Notes under the pieces: generated by a model
Seen by the model: the letters and a program-made list of their open reading frames with translations, nothing else
The model's database searches: none
What the model was told of the DNA's origin: nothing
Assembly (NCBI GenBank): GCA_016800925.1
Contig: JABCPU010000002.1
Location: 1 to 64,000, forward strand
DNA length: 64,000 bases
Source: Suillus spraguei
Lineage: Eukaryota; Basidiomycota; Agaricomycetes; Boletales; Suillaceae
Direction: 5' to 3'
In this document: one piece after another, positions 45,699 to 58,030 of the stretch
Layout of the letters: each line of letters starts with the position of its first letter
Position numbering within the stretch: the stretch's first letter is position 1
Position numbers and translations under genes: made by a program

Positions 45699-48600
45699 TC
45701 ACAGCCCAATTAAAGCCTTGTCTAGCCCCTCCAGCCCCTCCCCCACCTCCCTTGCCATGACCCTTACGATCGTATCCTCATCCACAGCTGCGATATACTC
45801 CAACACGGTGCGAGCCCGTCTCATAAATTCCCGGGGCAGCGGTTCCCCTTCGTATGACGTATACGCGCCTGTCTTCCCGCTATAAATGCCCCTGATTTGG
45901 ACCCCGTTCCAGGAGCCGCCACCGCGTTCATACACCTCCTGAGTAAGCACCCGCACGAGAAGCGCAAGAAAGTGTAGCGCTGCGCGTCGGAGTGCTGGAA
46001 TTTTGGAGGATGCGCTCAGGGGGATATGTCTAGCGGGTCTGGAGGGCGTTCGGATTGGGGTGTTGGAGCAGGTTCAGGTTCTGCCTGGTCCGTGCTTACG
46101 CCTGCATCCATCTCCATTTTCTTCTCGTTTACCTTAGCTTTGGGACGAGGAGTGGGAGTAGCCACAGTCATCTCGACCAACACTAAGTCCAACGTCCCCT
46201 CTGCTATTTCCTCAGTGTATCGTTCCGCCACGCGTGCACAGGTATTGATACATTCGGAGAGCAGGGAAATCGCTGACGTGCGTAAGATGACCGGTGCACG
46301 GGACTCACGGAAGAGGGAAAGGAGAGGTGGAAGGAGTGTGTCCGCTTTTTTTTCGCGGTGAGTGATGACAAGACTAATGAGAATAGCATAGAGAGGCGTA
46401 ATGAAACTCACCGTATAGTCCCAGGGCGTCTCCACAGCGCCTCACAACAACTGCGAGGGCTTCGCCGATGCGGAGACGTGTGTCAACTTCACGCGTTCGT
46501 TGGTCGTTTGCCTTGCCCTTTCCACCATCCTTCGGTTTTTTATCTGATCCTGCCTCTTCATCAGCGAGATCCTCCGCCCCCCTCGCATATGCATGCAGAA
46601 GTGCTTTCAACACTTCATTCCCTGCGCCAGATCTCGAACTAGAATCAGGGGCATGCACCAAAGCAGCCAGTCCTTGCACCGCATTCAAAAACACATACGA
46701 GTCCTCCTCTTGAATGGCTTGCAAAAATATGGAGAGAATAGCAGGGCGCAGGGCACGTATTGTCGCTTCCTTCTCAACCCTATCTCGTTCAGCCTTACTC
46801 ACACGAGCCGGGGAAGATACCAACTCGCGTAGTAAGAGTAACCCGTGCGCCCGTACGGGCAGGAGCGGGTCTTGAAGGAGCTTGAGTGCTTTTTGGTATG
46901 TCTCTCGCGGATCTGCACCGTCATCCTCGCTTCGACCGTGGGATCTACCCTTATTTCTTGTATTTTCTGAAGCAAGCCCAGATGCGGCTAATGCCCCCTC
47001 TGCCGTCCTCGCCATCAACACTAACTGTGCCTCACGTGCGCTTGGTCGCGTTGTATGCGCCTTGAGAAGGTCTATGATTGGTGTAAGGGCGGGTGTGTTG
47101 TTCGGGGTGACTGAAGGATTGGCTGTGTTTTGGAGTGGCGGGGAGTGGTGATTTTATTTCGTTAAAGAGTAGGAGATACGACAGAATGTGCATGGAATTT
47201 ACAGTGAAACATATGATACAATGACACAAAATAGGAGCTGTCAGTTCTTACTCTTAATAAGAGGTGAGGACGAACCTTCAAGTACAGCCAACAACAATCC
47301 AACAGCAGTCTCTACCATATCTTTCCCTTCAACCTCCTCATTTTCCTCGTCATCGCTATCTGGCCCAATTTCTAGGTCGTCCTGCTCCTCTGGTACAATT
47401 CTTAAATCCTCCCTCAAAAGGCCTTTGCTGCGTTCATTGTTTATACCTCGATCTAACATGCCAGATATGACTGTGGAAGAGGGTGTACGAGACGCCTCTA
47501 ACGCGTGCCTCACAAATTCCAATACATCCCTCGGGCGACTCAGGATAGCGGTGTTGTCCAGCTGAGATTGGAAGGCTATGATGAGTTGGAGGAGAAGCAT
47601 TACTCTGTTCATCACGTGCATTAGCAAACGTGGCTGGGCTGGCATGTCAGGCTTACCGGAGTGGATCAGGTTCCTTCGGTTCCATCAATACACTCTGTGT
47701 TCCTCCTGTGATATTACTGTCTTGCGTATCATCAGCAGACTCAGATCCCTTCGCAGTGCGATACGCCTCCAGCAATCTTACAAACATGCCCCCTACGATG
47801 TCTGCGCGATCGAGGTTCTTGATGTAGGAGACAAAATGCGCAGGAGGTGGGTAGAGTCCCAAGTCCAATGACTCTATATCCGTGTCCTCAGTGACGGAGG
47901 CATGCCGCAGGTCTTCCGGCGTAAGAAGAGCTAGTTTCTCTTCTCTGTTGACCCTGTGTAAAACTTGGGACTCAGGCTTACATATAAATGAAGGAGCAGC
48001 AATGGGACGAACCTCGTTACACGTGTTAGATCTTCTGCACTTCCTCCTTCCCAACCTCCCGAAGAGCTTTCATTCTCATCTACTAATGACCACAACACTC
48101 GAACTCCTTCACTCTCCTCTACAACCCGTCCCCATGTTCTCATCAACGTCCAAACCTCCTCTTTCAGTATTGGATCCGCTGCACCCATTTTACTGAGGTG
48201 TGCATGAAGGGAATACAGAGAAGGGAGGATGGGTGAAAGGAGGGAAGCGAACAGAGAGGGCGATGGATCGACTGATAGCAGGAGAGTGTGAATTGTTTGG
48301 AGGGATGACGATGGGGTGGGCAGAGGGTGGTTTTGACCTGATTCCCGCTCGTCGTGTGAGGTCGCACCGGAGACATTGGAAAAGGGGTTGTGTAAAATGG
48401 GCAATGCTATGCTTGCCACGAGCGCGTGGTGTGCAGCACTGGAGTCCATCATGCGTGCAAGAGTAAATGCTGCGGCGCGTTTGAATGCAGGGGGCGTCAT
48501 TGGTGCCGAAGCAGAAGATAATGGAGGCGGAGACATGAGAGCAAGGATACGCGGTGTTATTCTTTGGAAGTAATCCTAAACGGTATTGCATCAAAAATGC

Positions 48601-49589
48601 GTTGGAACTGATTGAACCTAACCTCCCCACCTTGGGTTGCATCCCTCGAGGTACTGTTCCTAGCACGCGTGCAACGTGCTCTAGCTTGTCAAGTTCCGGT
48701 TCGTCTTCCGTATCAAGCTCACCAAATACAACAGTGCAGAGGGCACCCACGCCGCCTGGGCGGAGGAGATGTTGAGTGAGGAGGGAGGAACAGAGTTTAC
48801 GGACGTGGGGTGGTGTTGGGGAGTTAGGAGTAGAGAGGACCGTAGCAAGGGATGACATGAGTTGAGGTAGGGGGATGCTGAGGGCACACATTTTGTAAGG
48901 AAATAAATGAGATTAAAAGCTACGATTACTGTAAAGTACACGCACAAGGCGAGGAGACGAAGCACGAGCGGGCGGAGAGGCTCAACGGATTCACTAGGTA
49001 GCCATCCGAGGGCCATACTCGGGCGTAATAAATCAACTACATGTCGTGACAGTAGTGTACTGCTAATGAGCGTCTGAGGTGGCGTGCTCTTTGGGCCATT
49101 TGGGAACAAGAGACCCATGAGGCGCAAAAGCAGGTCAGATAGTGTAACTTGATCGGCAGGCGTGTTCGTGAGGTCAATAATTTTTGGGGTTCCGGGAATT
49201 GGTTTAATTGATAACGAAGGGATGAGACGCGTGTAAAGCATTGCGGTCCCCCAGCGAAAAATAAGAGATATAAGGGTGCGAAGGGTGCTGAGGTCGCGTG
49301 TCCCTATTGCTGGTGCGCTTTTCAAATCGCCTTCATGTTGGAGATCCGGCAGGTCTAGAAGAGATTGAACGCGCTCGACGACGTGCAGAGCACATTGAGC
49401 AGTTTCAAGTTGGGCATCCTCCGCTGTATCAAGGGAAGGAGCGGAGGATCCGAATGCTTGGCGGTATTGCGTCAATCTGCGTACAAGTACATTTTTGAGA
49501 TCGCGTTCGGTAGTACCAGATGTGTCGAGGAGAAATGAGGCAGAATGCAAGACGTTTTCGAGCTCTTCTTGTGCCTCCGTCGTCGTCAT
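45699..49589 (-). CDS. TANGO6/Rtp1-like protein (RNA polymerase II nuclear import/assembly)
   Basis: Multi-exon gene, about 1,150 residues, mostly helical repeats (HEAT/ARM-like). The N-terminus is MTTTEAQEELENVLHSASFL. The conserved central block reads YQKALKLLQDPLLPVRAHGL then LLLRELV, the signature of the RTP1_C1 domain, followed by EEDSYVFLNAVQGLAALVHA. The C-terminal block (PVILRTSAISLLSECINTC) and the end VLEYIAAVDEDTIVRVMARE with GLEGLDKALIGL fit the RTP1_C2 domain. Yeast Rtp1 binds RNA polymerase subunits and nucleoporins and is needed for nuclear import of the polymerase. An upstream in-frame extension to 49682 has only a TTG start, so the ATG at 49589 is preferred. Exon joints in 47000-49000 are approximate. 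Confidence 0.82.
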
Positions 49590-49729
49590 CGGGAATAGTG
49601 AGCTCGATCGCGGTTGCAGACTCGGAACTTGGAAGCCGAGCCTGACTCTATAGATCACATGACTTTGGCTGATAAAATTCAATGACTACTTAACCAGTGA
49701 CCACGACATCGCCGCTGATCAGTTCAACG
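49590..49729. promoter_or_regulatory. Short bidirectional promoter, TANGO6 / eRF3
   Basis: Only 140 bases separate the two divergent ATGs, so one shared promoter region must serve both the polymerase-import factor and the translation termination factor. No clear TATA box is visible. Confidence 0.55.
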
Positions 49730-51843
49730 ATGAGCAAGCTTAACGCAGGCGCATTTGAGTTTGTTCCGGGTCGCGCATTCGTGTTACCTCAGAAAAGTCA
49801 AACACCCCCTCCAAAACCTCCCCTCGAGCGCCCTCTCCAAACTGAAGCTCCAGCTCCAGCTCCTACCATCACCCTAAACATCGGCGGATCGAACCCTCCT
49901 GCTACTCCTAAACCTGCTCCTGCTATTGTTCCACAGCTAAAACCTGCTCTACCACCGTCTGTGTCTGCGAGCACCACACCCTCCCAATCTTCTTCCCCTG
50001 CACCACCTACCAACAAGGTCTTTTCCACTGAACGAGCGAAGACAGACACCACATCTATTGCAAAGGAAGTCCAGGCTGTTGCAGACCAGGAAGTCCTCAA
50101 GGATCTCTTTGGCGATGGTAGGCATCGTATCTCACCGTCCTTCTCTCATGCAATTGTACTCATATATTTATAGTTAAAGAACATCTTAATATCGTCTTCA
50201 TCGGCCATGTAGATGCTGGAAAATCAACTCTTGGCGGGAACCTCCTATATATCTCTGGTGGCGTCGACAAACGTACCATGGAGAAATACGAGAAGGAGGC
50301 AAAAGAAGCTGGCCGTGAAACGTGGTACCTTTCCTGGGCTCTTGATAGTACCCCTCAGGAGCGCTCAAAGGGGAAAACCGTCGAAGTCGGTAGAGCCTAC
50401 TTCGAGACATCCTCTCGAAGATATACCATTCTAGATGCTCCAGGCCACAAGACTTATGTTCCGAGCATGATTAGCGGCGCTGCCCAAGCAGACGTCGCAA
50501 TCCTTGTCATCTCCGCACGCAAAGGTGAATTCGAAACTGGTTTCGAAAGGGGTGGCCAGACACGCGAACACGTCATGCTCGTCAAAACCGCCGGCGTCAG
50601 CAAACTCGTCATCGCCATTAACAAGATGGATGATCCGACTGTCAACTGGGATAAAGGCAGATACACTGAGATAAAGGATAAGTTGACCCCATTTGTAAAG
50701 TCTGCTGGCTTCAATCCCAAGACGGATATCACCTTTATGCCTGTGTCTGGATATACGGGCCAGAATCTAAAGGATCGCGTGGCGAAGTCTATCTGCTCAT
50801 GGAATGAGTGTGTGGTGTTTTCTTTCCTCCATATTTATGCATGCTCATGCCCGTCTCGCAGTGGCCCCTCCTTCCTTGAACATATGGACCACATGCCCAT
50901 GGTCGACCGAAAGGTCAATGCTCCTCTCATGATGCCCGTCTCTGAAAAGTATAAAGACATGGGTGCCATAATCGTCGGCAAGATCGAATCTGGACACATT
51001 CGCAAGGGCGACTCTTTAACCCTCATGCCGAACAAATCGGTTGTTGAAGTCGCTGCCATTTACAATGAAATGGAAGAAGAGGTGCCCAGTGCGATCTGCG
51101 GTGACAACGTACGCGTGAGACTAAGGGGCGTGGAGGACGAAGATATCAGTCCTGGATTCGTCCTCACGAATCCGAAGTCTCCTGTGAGAGCGGTGAGGCA
51201 ATTCGAGGCGCAGCTCGCAATTTTGGAACACAAGAGTATCATTTGTGCGGGATACTCGGCTGTCTTGCACGTTCACACACTTTCCGAGGAGGTTACATTA
51301 ACTGTGAGTACGGCGTGTTTTGCTGGTTTATACGGTCCTGATGTTAATAGGCTCTACTACACTACTTTGACAAAGCTACAGGACGCAAGTCAAAGAAGCC
51401 ACCTCAATTCGCAAAGAAGGGTGAGTGTTTCATGCACAGTGTAATCAATTGTTATTGACGCTTTCCTCACCAATTTCAAAAATTACTGCTGTCACCACCC
51501 CTCCTGCACATTTCTCATAACCATGCACCCCTTTTGTTACGATCTCCAGGCCAAAAAATTGTCGCGCTTATAGAAACGGCCCTCCCCATTTGTGTCGAGC
51601 GCTTCGTTGATTACCCTCAACTTGGTCGCTTCACGCTGCGTGACGAGGGCAGAACAATTGCTATTGGAAAGGTGTGTTTTTTTATATCAATTGACTGCTG
51701 CATGTAACCTTCTATTTTCCTTGTGTTACTTCTCGGTCCCGGACATTATTAACTGAATCTTGTTATCGTAGATCACAAAACTTCATGACGATCGCGTAGA
51801 TGAGGTCACAGAGGGATTAGCACACGTGTCGGTTGCCGCGTAA
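49730..51843 (+). CDS. SUP35: Translation termination factor eRF3 (SUP35), GTPase
   Basis: About 580 residues in several exons. The N-terminus, MSKLNAGAFEFVPGRAFVLP, is a PAM2 motif (LNxxAxxFVP) for binding the MLLE domain of poly(A)-binding protein. It is followed by a Pro/Ala/Ser-rich linker of roughly 110 residues, not a Gln/Asn-rich prion domain. The GTPase domain has NIVFIGHVDAGKSTLGGNLL (G1), YTILDAPGHKTYVPSMISGA (G3) and VIAINKMDDPTVNW (G4), with ERSKGKTVEVG in switch I. The two beta-barrel domains end with LGRFTLRDEGRTIAIGKI and VEGLAHVSVAA-like residues. Known role: with eRF1 it releases peptides at stop codons and links termination to mRNA decay. The ATG at 49730 is the first in frame; an upstream GTG is ignored. 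Confidence 0.95.
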
Positions 51844-52269
51844 GATGCTTGCATCATACTTAAACGTATGTATTCTGTGATATTATTATTGAGCCATCAC
51901 TCATATTCCTTTAATCTTCTCATAATACGTGTCGCATTTTTTGGTCCTTCTCTGGTCCCTGCACCATTACACCATATTCCAGATAGCTGTCCATACCGTG
52001 TTCCAATAGATTGAAGGTACGATACCAAGAAGGAAACCAGAAGCCCGGTCGCAATAGTTGTAATAGCACTACGTTGTGGACCTATTTTTTGTGCTTTCAA
52101 TGCTTCTATTTTATTATGTACTATCATGTAGTTGTGTGCAAGTTTATTGTTCTGTTACGGCCCCAGATTGACCACCGGTCCAGAGCCCAATAAATTTCAA
52201 ACGCGTCAGTCACGTGTTCAAATGTCCCTTGCCTTCCTTTCTGGTGCAGCCAGTTCTTGATCATACAGC
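51844..52269. other. Intergenic spacer
   Basis: This is the 3' flank of eRF3 and presumed promoter of the SGF73 gene. No other element was recognised. Confidence 0.4.
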
Positions 52270-53394
52270 CATGACGCTCAAACTCAAGCGAACAAGCCAT
52301 TCCCCTTCTCCATTTTCATGGGATGCTCTAAGCCCACCACGCGCAGGCTCGCCGAATGCACCCGAAGTCACTGGTCTACCTCCTCCACCAACATCATGGC
52401 TTTCTGCCCGCGACATGAAAATATTTGGTGCCCAACCACTACGTGCTGACATCGGCGTTGTGCGTTGTGCAGACTGCGACAAGCCTATCTTACGTAGCGC
52501 TATTTCTGAACACATCAGTATGTCGTGGCTTTCTATAACTGACAGATATATAGCTCATGCGCAGTCAGGCAACTGTAATGACATTCGTTCAGGGAAGAAA
52601 TGGGTAAAAGGCAAAACGGCAGATAGCGAAGGTAGTGTCTCCTGATATTTTTTTTGCTCATCACATATAACCAGCCCCACCAAGTTGAACCGAAGAAGGG
52701 CAAGAAGCGGGCTGCAGATGGCGAAGATGGGGATGAAGCCGGCGAGCCGTCTAAGAAGAAGACAAAGATCACAAAGCGTACTAAAGGCCCTGTGGACTAT
52801 GACAAGCAGTGTGGAGTGATCAATGATAAAGGCCTCCCATGCTCGCGCTCCCTCACGTGCAAAGCTCATTCCATGGGTGCGAAGCGTGCTGTTCAGGGTC
52901 GTTCGAAGGCGTATGACGAGCTTTTGCTCGAATGGAACCGTGCGAATAACCCTAATTGGGTAGAGCCAGTAAAGAAGGAGACAAAAGCAGAGAAGAAGGA
53001 GAAGCGCGAGAAGGAGAAGGCGGAGAAGAAGCGGCTTGCGCAGGAGGCTGCATTAGCCGCTGGACTGGATGGGAAGGGCATGCCGAAGAAACCTGGTAGG
53101 AAGGCAAATACGTCCGGTACTGCTGCCACACAACTGGACGTCGATGAGGCTGCTGAAAACTTGGATGATCTTGACTCAGAAGCAGAGGTCGACTCGCTGG
53201 TGAAGGCTGTGCAGAGTGCGCAGGCACGTGGGACCATCGGAGTGCCATTGGCTGTTCCATCATCAGAGAGTTCGTGGTTTGTATTGCGGAGGGAGCGCCT
53301 GCGAAATTGCCGAGAGCAGCTTGCGAATGCGCTCGTTGCACCCAGCGGACGTAGTAGCATCGCAGCGACTATTTCTAGCATGGCGCTTGGGTAG
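52270..53394 (+). CDS. SGF73: SAGA subunit Sgf73/ataxin-7 (SCA7 domain)
   Basis: About 335 residues in three exons, shorter than yeast Sgf73 (~660). The start [12 protein letters not shown] is the first ATG of the frame. An N-terminal zinc finger [20 protein letters not shown] matches the part of Sgf73 that anchors the deubiquitinase module. After a Lys-rich linker, the SCA7 domain reads [20 protein letters not shown], then [20 protein letters not shown] with [16 protein letters not shown] Lys/Glu-rich helix and a C-terminal segment ending TISSMALG follow. Known role: it connects the H2B deubiquitinase (Ubp8, Sgf11, Sus1) to SAGA. The second intron is best ended at CACCAAG, giving [11 protein letters not shown]. 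Confidence 0.88.
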
Positions 53395-53827
53395 ATGTGG
53401 CTCATCACCCTCCCGTTGTCGCCATTTATATCATCTACAGCATATTATTCACGGATTACTGGGACATTTCACGGTGCCAATTATTTGGTTTACTTCTCGA
53501 GCTATCATTATTGTCATTCTTAGCATACCTGTAGCATTATCATGCAGTTCCTCACGCTTGAAGTAATTCTCTCAATTGGGCGTCACGTGAAAGTAATCAT
53601 CTCACCCTTCTCCGTCACTGCGCCCACTGCCTCGTTATCCAACGCCCGCTGCTGTTTGTGCCCAATAACTGATCATAACTAACATATTATATAGGTCTTT
53701 CTCTCACTGCAGAGTGTTTCTAAAGTACTGGCATATCTTTGAGCGACCATACGCAGCCCCGCAGTCGCCGCTACGCACCTTTTCGATTTCTAGCATTTGA
53801 GTTTGAACTTCCTACCGTTCACCGCTG
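53395..53827 (+). promoter_or_regulatory. Intergenic/promoter region of SLA1
   Basis: A CCCAATAA sequence (about 53661) and TATTATATAG (about 53685-53694) lie 130-170 bases before the SLA1 ATG and could be CCAAT- and TATA-type elements. Nothing coding was seen. Confidence 0.4.
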
Positions 53828-56800
53828 ATGTCAGAACACGAGGAGTACCTTGCAGTCCTCAAAGCCTCTTATGACTACAAGCCCCAGTCAGAGGACGAGC
53901 TTGCAATCACTGAGAACCAAATCGTCCTTCTCCTTGAACGTACTGATGATGAGTAAGTAGTTATGGCATGCTTTGGACCTAACGCTCATGCCATACGAAG
54001 TTGGTGGAAAGTCAAGATAAAAGGTGAATCACTGGAAGAAGATAGTCCATCTGGCCTCGTCCCTGCTGCCTATGTCGAGCAGGTCCGTCTCATACCTTTG
54101 CATCGTCCGCAGCCTGTCTGATAGATGCACGCGGCACCAGGCCGAACACACGTCTCTTGTCAGAGCCATCTATGACTATGATTCCGCTGCACCCGGAGAG
54201 TTGTCTATCAAGGAGGACGAGGTTCTAATGGTCTTCGACCGTGAAGAAGATTGGATACTCGTTCAAAGTAAGGAGGGCGGTAAGGCCGGCTTTGTACCAG
54301 GGAACTATGTTGAGGAGGTATGTATCTGCATGGAACATGTGGGTTCATATTTATTTCGCAAGTAGACTACTGGCGTGAAAAGCACACCAACGCCAGCTTC
54401 TGTAGCATCTCAAATCATCATTCCCCCATCGGTGCGTCGATAATTTAAGAGGTTAGCGAAGTCTTTCACTGACATGCTCTCTGCGACATACGTAGCCTGA
54501 ACATTCAGCTCGTCCCTTGAGCGCGTATGTGGACCCTGCTGACAGAGTTGCCCTGTCCAAAGCCCAAGCTCGCGTGAGCGACGAGATCAAGACCTGGTCC
54601 GTGTCTGAAGTGGATAAGAAAGGCAAGAAGAAGAAGGGTACTCTCGGCATTGGGAGTGGCTCACTCTTCTTCGCAAGTGAAGCAGACAAGGTATGCCACA
54701 AATCATTTACTATTTGTATAAGCACCCCCCGAATTGAGTAAGCGAGCTCACTTACATCGCTTAGACTCCAGTGCAGAAATGGCAAATATCTGACGTTGAG
54801 GACATATCCGTGGAGAAGAACAAGCACGTGCATATTGGCATGGGCGGGCCCAATGCAACAAAGTTGCACTTCAATGTTGGAAGCAGAGACACGGCTGATG
54901 CTGTTGTCGAAAAGCTGGAGACCTCTCGCACACTTGCGTCCGCCGAGCAACGTGCTACCATCTCTCCGCCGCCGCGCTCGGAGGTAAGCAGCCCGGTAAA
55001 GAAGAACGGCGTTTCTGTGCGCTTCGCAGAGGAATCTCCTGCAATTATACCGCCACGCGAATCCTCAGAGGAGGAGGAGGAAGAGGAAGAGACAGAGGAA
55101 GGTGGGCAGGGTACTGATGATGGCGAGCCTGCCGTCGCATTATATGACTTCGAGGGCACGGGCTCAGATGAATTGACCGTGCAGGAGGGCGAGCGGCTCT
55201 GGATCATTGAGAAAGAGGGCGAGGAGTGGTGGAAGTGCAGAAATGAGCATGGAATTGACGGAGTTGTACCTGCATCATATCTCGAGGTCGGTTGTAAGTT
55301 AGTACGAGAGTCACTTACTAACGCCATACTCAGAACACTGGCGGAGCACCTGTCACTGCTGAGCCAGAGGACGACGGAGCTGCCGAGCGCGAAGAGCAAG
55401 AGCGTCTTGAGGCCGAAAGGAAAGAGGAGGAACGAAAGGAGCGCGAGCGCGTGGAAAAGGAGCAAAAGAAGAAGGAACAAGAACAACGCGCAAAGGCTGC
55501 GGCTGCGGCGGCAGAGGCTGATAGAAAGCGACGCGAAAAGGAGGAAGCTGCTGCTGCCGCCGAAGCAGAACGTAGGAAGCGTCAGGAAGCCGCAAAGCGT
55601 GCTCAACAGAAAGCAGAAAGGAGACAAAGCTCGTCGCCGTAGGTGTCGCTCTCAGCGTATGCTCAAAGCCCCTTCTGATATATTGATATTAGTCATCCTC
55701 CGACCTCGCAACCGAAACCCAGAGAGTCAACGTCCAGCGCAGGACGCAGCTCAAGCGATGCTCACAAGAGTGAGTGGTTCACGACGACCTTCAATCTCTT
55801 CTGACCTATGAATCAACCTCAGGTGTGCCTTCCGCAGAGTCTACACGCATATGGCACGACCGCAGTGGCCAGTTCCGTGTCGAAGCTGCCTTTCTCGGTT
55901 ACTCCAATGGCAAGCTACGTCTGCACAAAGTCAACGGTGTTGTCATTGAGGTCCCCTCGGAGAAAATGTCCCTCGAGGACATACGCTATGTTGAGCGACT
56001 TAATGCTAAGAATGACAACTCTCCTGCAGCTCCACGCCGTCACTCCGATGATGATGACCAGCCACTTGCACTCAAGCAGAGAGAAGTTGTACGGCGAGCG
56101 ACCATGTCAGCGCAGCCAAAGAAGCCGCAAACGGACTGGTTCGAATTCTTCTTGAATGCAGGCTGTGACATTGATGATTGCACGCGATATGCGACCTCCT
56201 TCGAACGTGATAAGATTGATGAGGCAATCCTCCCAGACACTACCGAGTCCACAATGCGTTCACTGGGCCTGCGCGAGGGCGACATTATTCGTGTCACGAA
56301 GCATATCCAGCAGAAGTTTCCGAATCCTAAGAAGGAAACGTCACAAGAGCAGCTTATTCGCGACGAGGAACTGGCACGGCGATTACAAGAAGAGGAGAAT
56401 GGTACGAGGAGTAAAGCTTCATCAAGTCCTGCGCCCAACCTCTTTGCTGGTCCAGGAGGCGTTCTCAAAAACAATACCCAACGCCGCGGGAGACCGCAGC
56501 CTAGCAAGTCTCTGCCACCGCCGTCCGTCGACCTCAACGCCATTAGCACTGCCTCTGACCAGATTAAACGAACTGGTTCGCCTCTCGTCGCGAGTCCTGC
56601 TACTCTCACGCCTGTGCAGCCACCTCAGAGGTCAAGCTCAACGGTGCCCGTTAGTAGTGGCTTTGAAGACGATGCGTGGACCAACAGACCGGGATCTAAA
56701 CCTTCAGCTACTAATTATCGTGCACCATCGGCACCACCAGCTGTTGCTACTGCACCTGCAGTTGCGCCTGTCTCGGCTGCCCCCGCTGCACCGACGCCAC

Positions 56801-57885
56801 CCCCTGCTCCACCAGTGGTGCCAGCGCAGGTTGCAACAACTGGCAGTGGCCTCGCAAAGACTGACGCTGATATCTTTGACCAGCTTGCGCGCTTGAGTCA
56901 GCTGAAAACAAGCCGTCCTTCTCCATCCCCAGCGCCTGCCTCGGCTCCTATTGCGCCAAGTCCACCGGTAGTGTCCCCACAGCCACCTGTCTCATACAAC
57001 GCTGGCCTTGGAATGGGTTCATCTCCTACACCCATCGGGCAACACCTGCAGATCCAGCAAACAGGTGCACAGGGTCCTCGTGGACCATTTGCTCCAGTTC
57101 CTGCCAATCAAAGTCTGTTACAGCCCCTTGTACCCACTACCACAGGGTTCAACAACTTTGTACCAACGCGCCCGTTCAGCGCGTCGCCTTTCCAAGGCCA
57201 AGCACCACCTCCATTCCTGTCAACGCAACCAACTGGCTTCCCCAGCACATCACAACCACTCTTATCGCAGCCTACAGGAATACCAACTTCGGGACCACTG
57301 CTCTCGCAACCAACCGGTATGTTCGGGGGGTCGTTTAGCGCGTATAGTGCTCGCCCGTCATTTCAGAATACTACAATGCAACCACTGCAACCGAGTAAGC
57401 CCTCCTGCTGTGCGTTTTTAAAATTTTGCTTTACCTTGATTAGACCCAACAGGAGTGTTTGCCCAGTCTCCGTTCAACAATGTAGTTTCTTCCCCACCAC
57501 CTGTTCCTTCCTTATACCCTCAACCACCACAACCTGTTCCTCCCACATACTCTCAGTCAAACACTAGTTCTAACACAACACCGGCAAACATATTTGCTCA
57601 GATGAAATCAGGGACGTTTGCCAGTGGAAATGAGCATTCCGGACCCCAGCAGGCAGGTGAGCGCCATAGTTCTGTGACTGTGCCTTCATGATATCTGATT
57701 GATAATCTCAGAGACATATAATGCTCTGCGTGTAAATTGTGAGTTATGCCCAGGCCGATGTCTAGCGAGTACTGACTAGCATCACAGCTATCACGCCTCA
57801 ACCCACAGGATTTGTCCCGCAAATGACTGGGTGGGGATATCAACCTAACAATGGATTTCAATCGAGTGGATATACGGGATACTAG
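53828..57885 (+). CDS. SLA1: Endocytic actin regulator SLA1
   Basis: Multi-exon gene, about 1,150 residues. Domains in order: SH3-1 (VLKASYDYKPQSEDELAI, DEWWKVKI), SH3-2 (VRAIYDYDSAAPGELSIKED, GFVPGNYVEE), a PH-like region (VQKWQISDVEDISVEKNKHV), SH3-3 (AVALYDFEGTGSDELTVQEG, EEWWKCRN), a charged Glu/Lys/Arg/Ala coiled coil, SHD1 (RIWHDRSGQFRVEAAFLGYS, VPSEKMSLEDIRYVE; binds NPFxD cargo signals), SHD2 SAM-like domain (DWFEFFLNAGCDIDDCTRYA), a Pro/Ala-rich part, and C-terminal repeats LQIQQTG, LSTQPTG, LLSQPTG twice, then ITPQPTG and FVPQMTG. LxxQxTG repeats are targets of the Ark1/Prk1 kinases. Known role: it couples cargo, clathrin and Las17/WASP at cortical patches. Confidence 0.93.
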
Positions 57886-58030
57886 CCTTTATTTAAACTG
57901 ATACTAGACTTAGTAGTTGTTCCTTTCTTTGACCAGATCATAGTCCATTACGTGAAAATATATAATTGAACCTGAGCATAACCAATATTGTATGAGCGAT
58001 CAAATCTACAAAGGAAAACCGACCAATGTG

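Noticed and set aside
49798..50100. Minus-strand 100-codon frame opposite the eRF3 linker
   Set aside because: It is a mirror of the Pro/Ala-rich linker, giving Gly/Ala/Val-rich nonsense.
52893..53408. Minus-strand frame opposite SGF73
   Set aside because: It is Ser/Phe-rich antisense of the Lys/Glu-rich region; the plus strand has a clear SCA7 domain.
54761..55627. 288-codon minus-strand open frame inside SLA1
   Set aside because: It is a shadow of the Glu/Lys-rich coiled coil and SH3-3 region; the translation is Leu/Ser/Phe-rich without domain logic.
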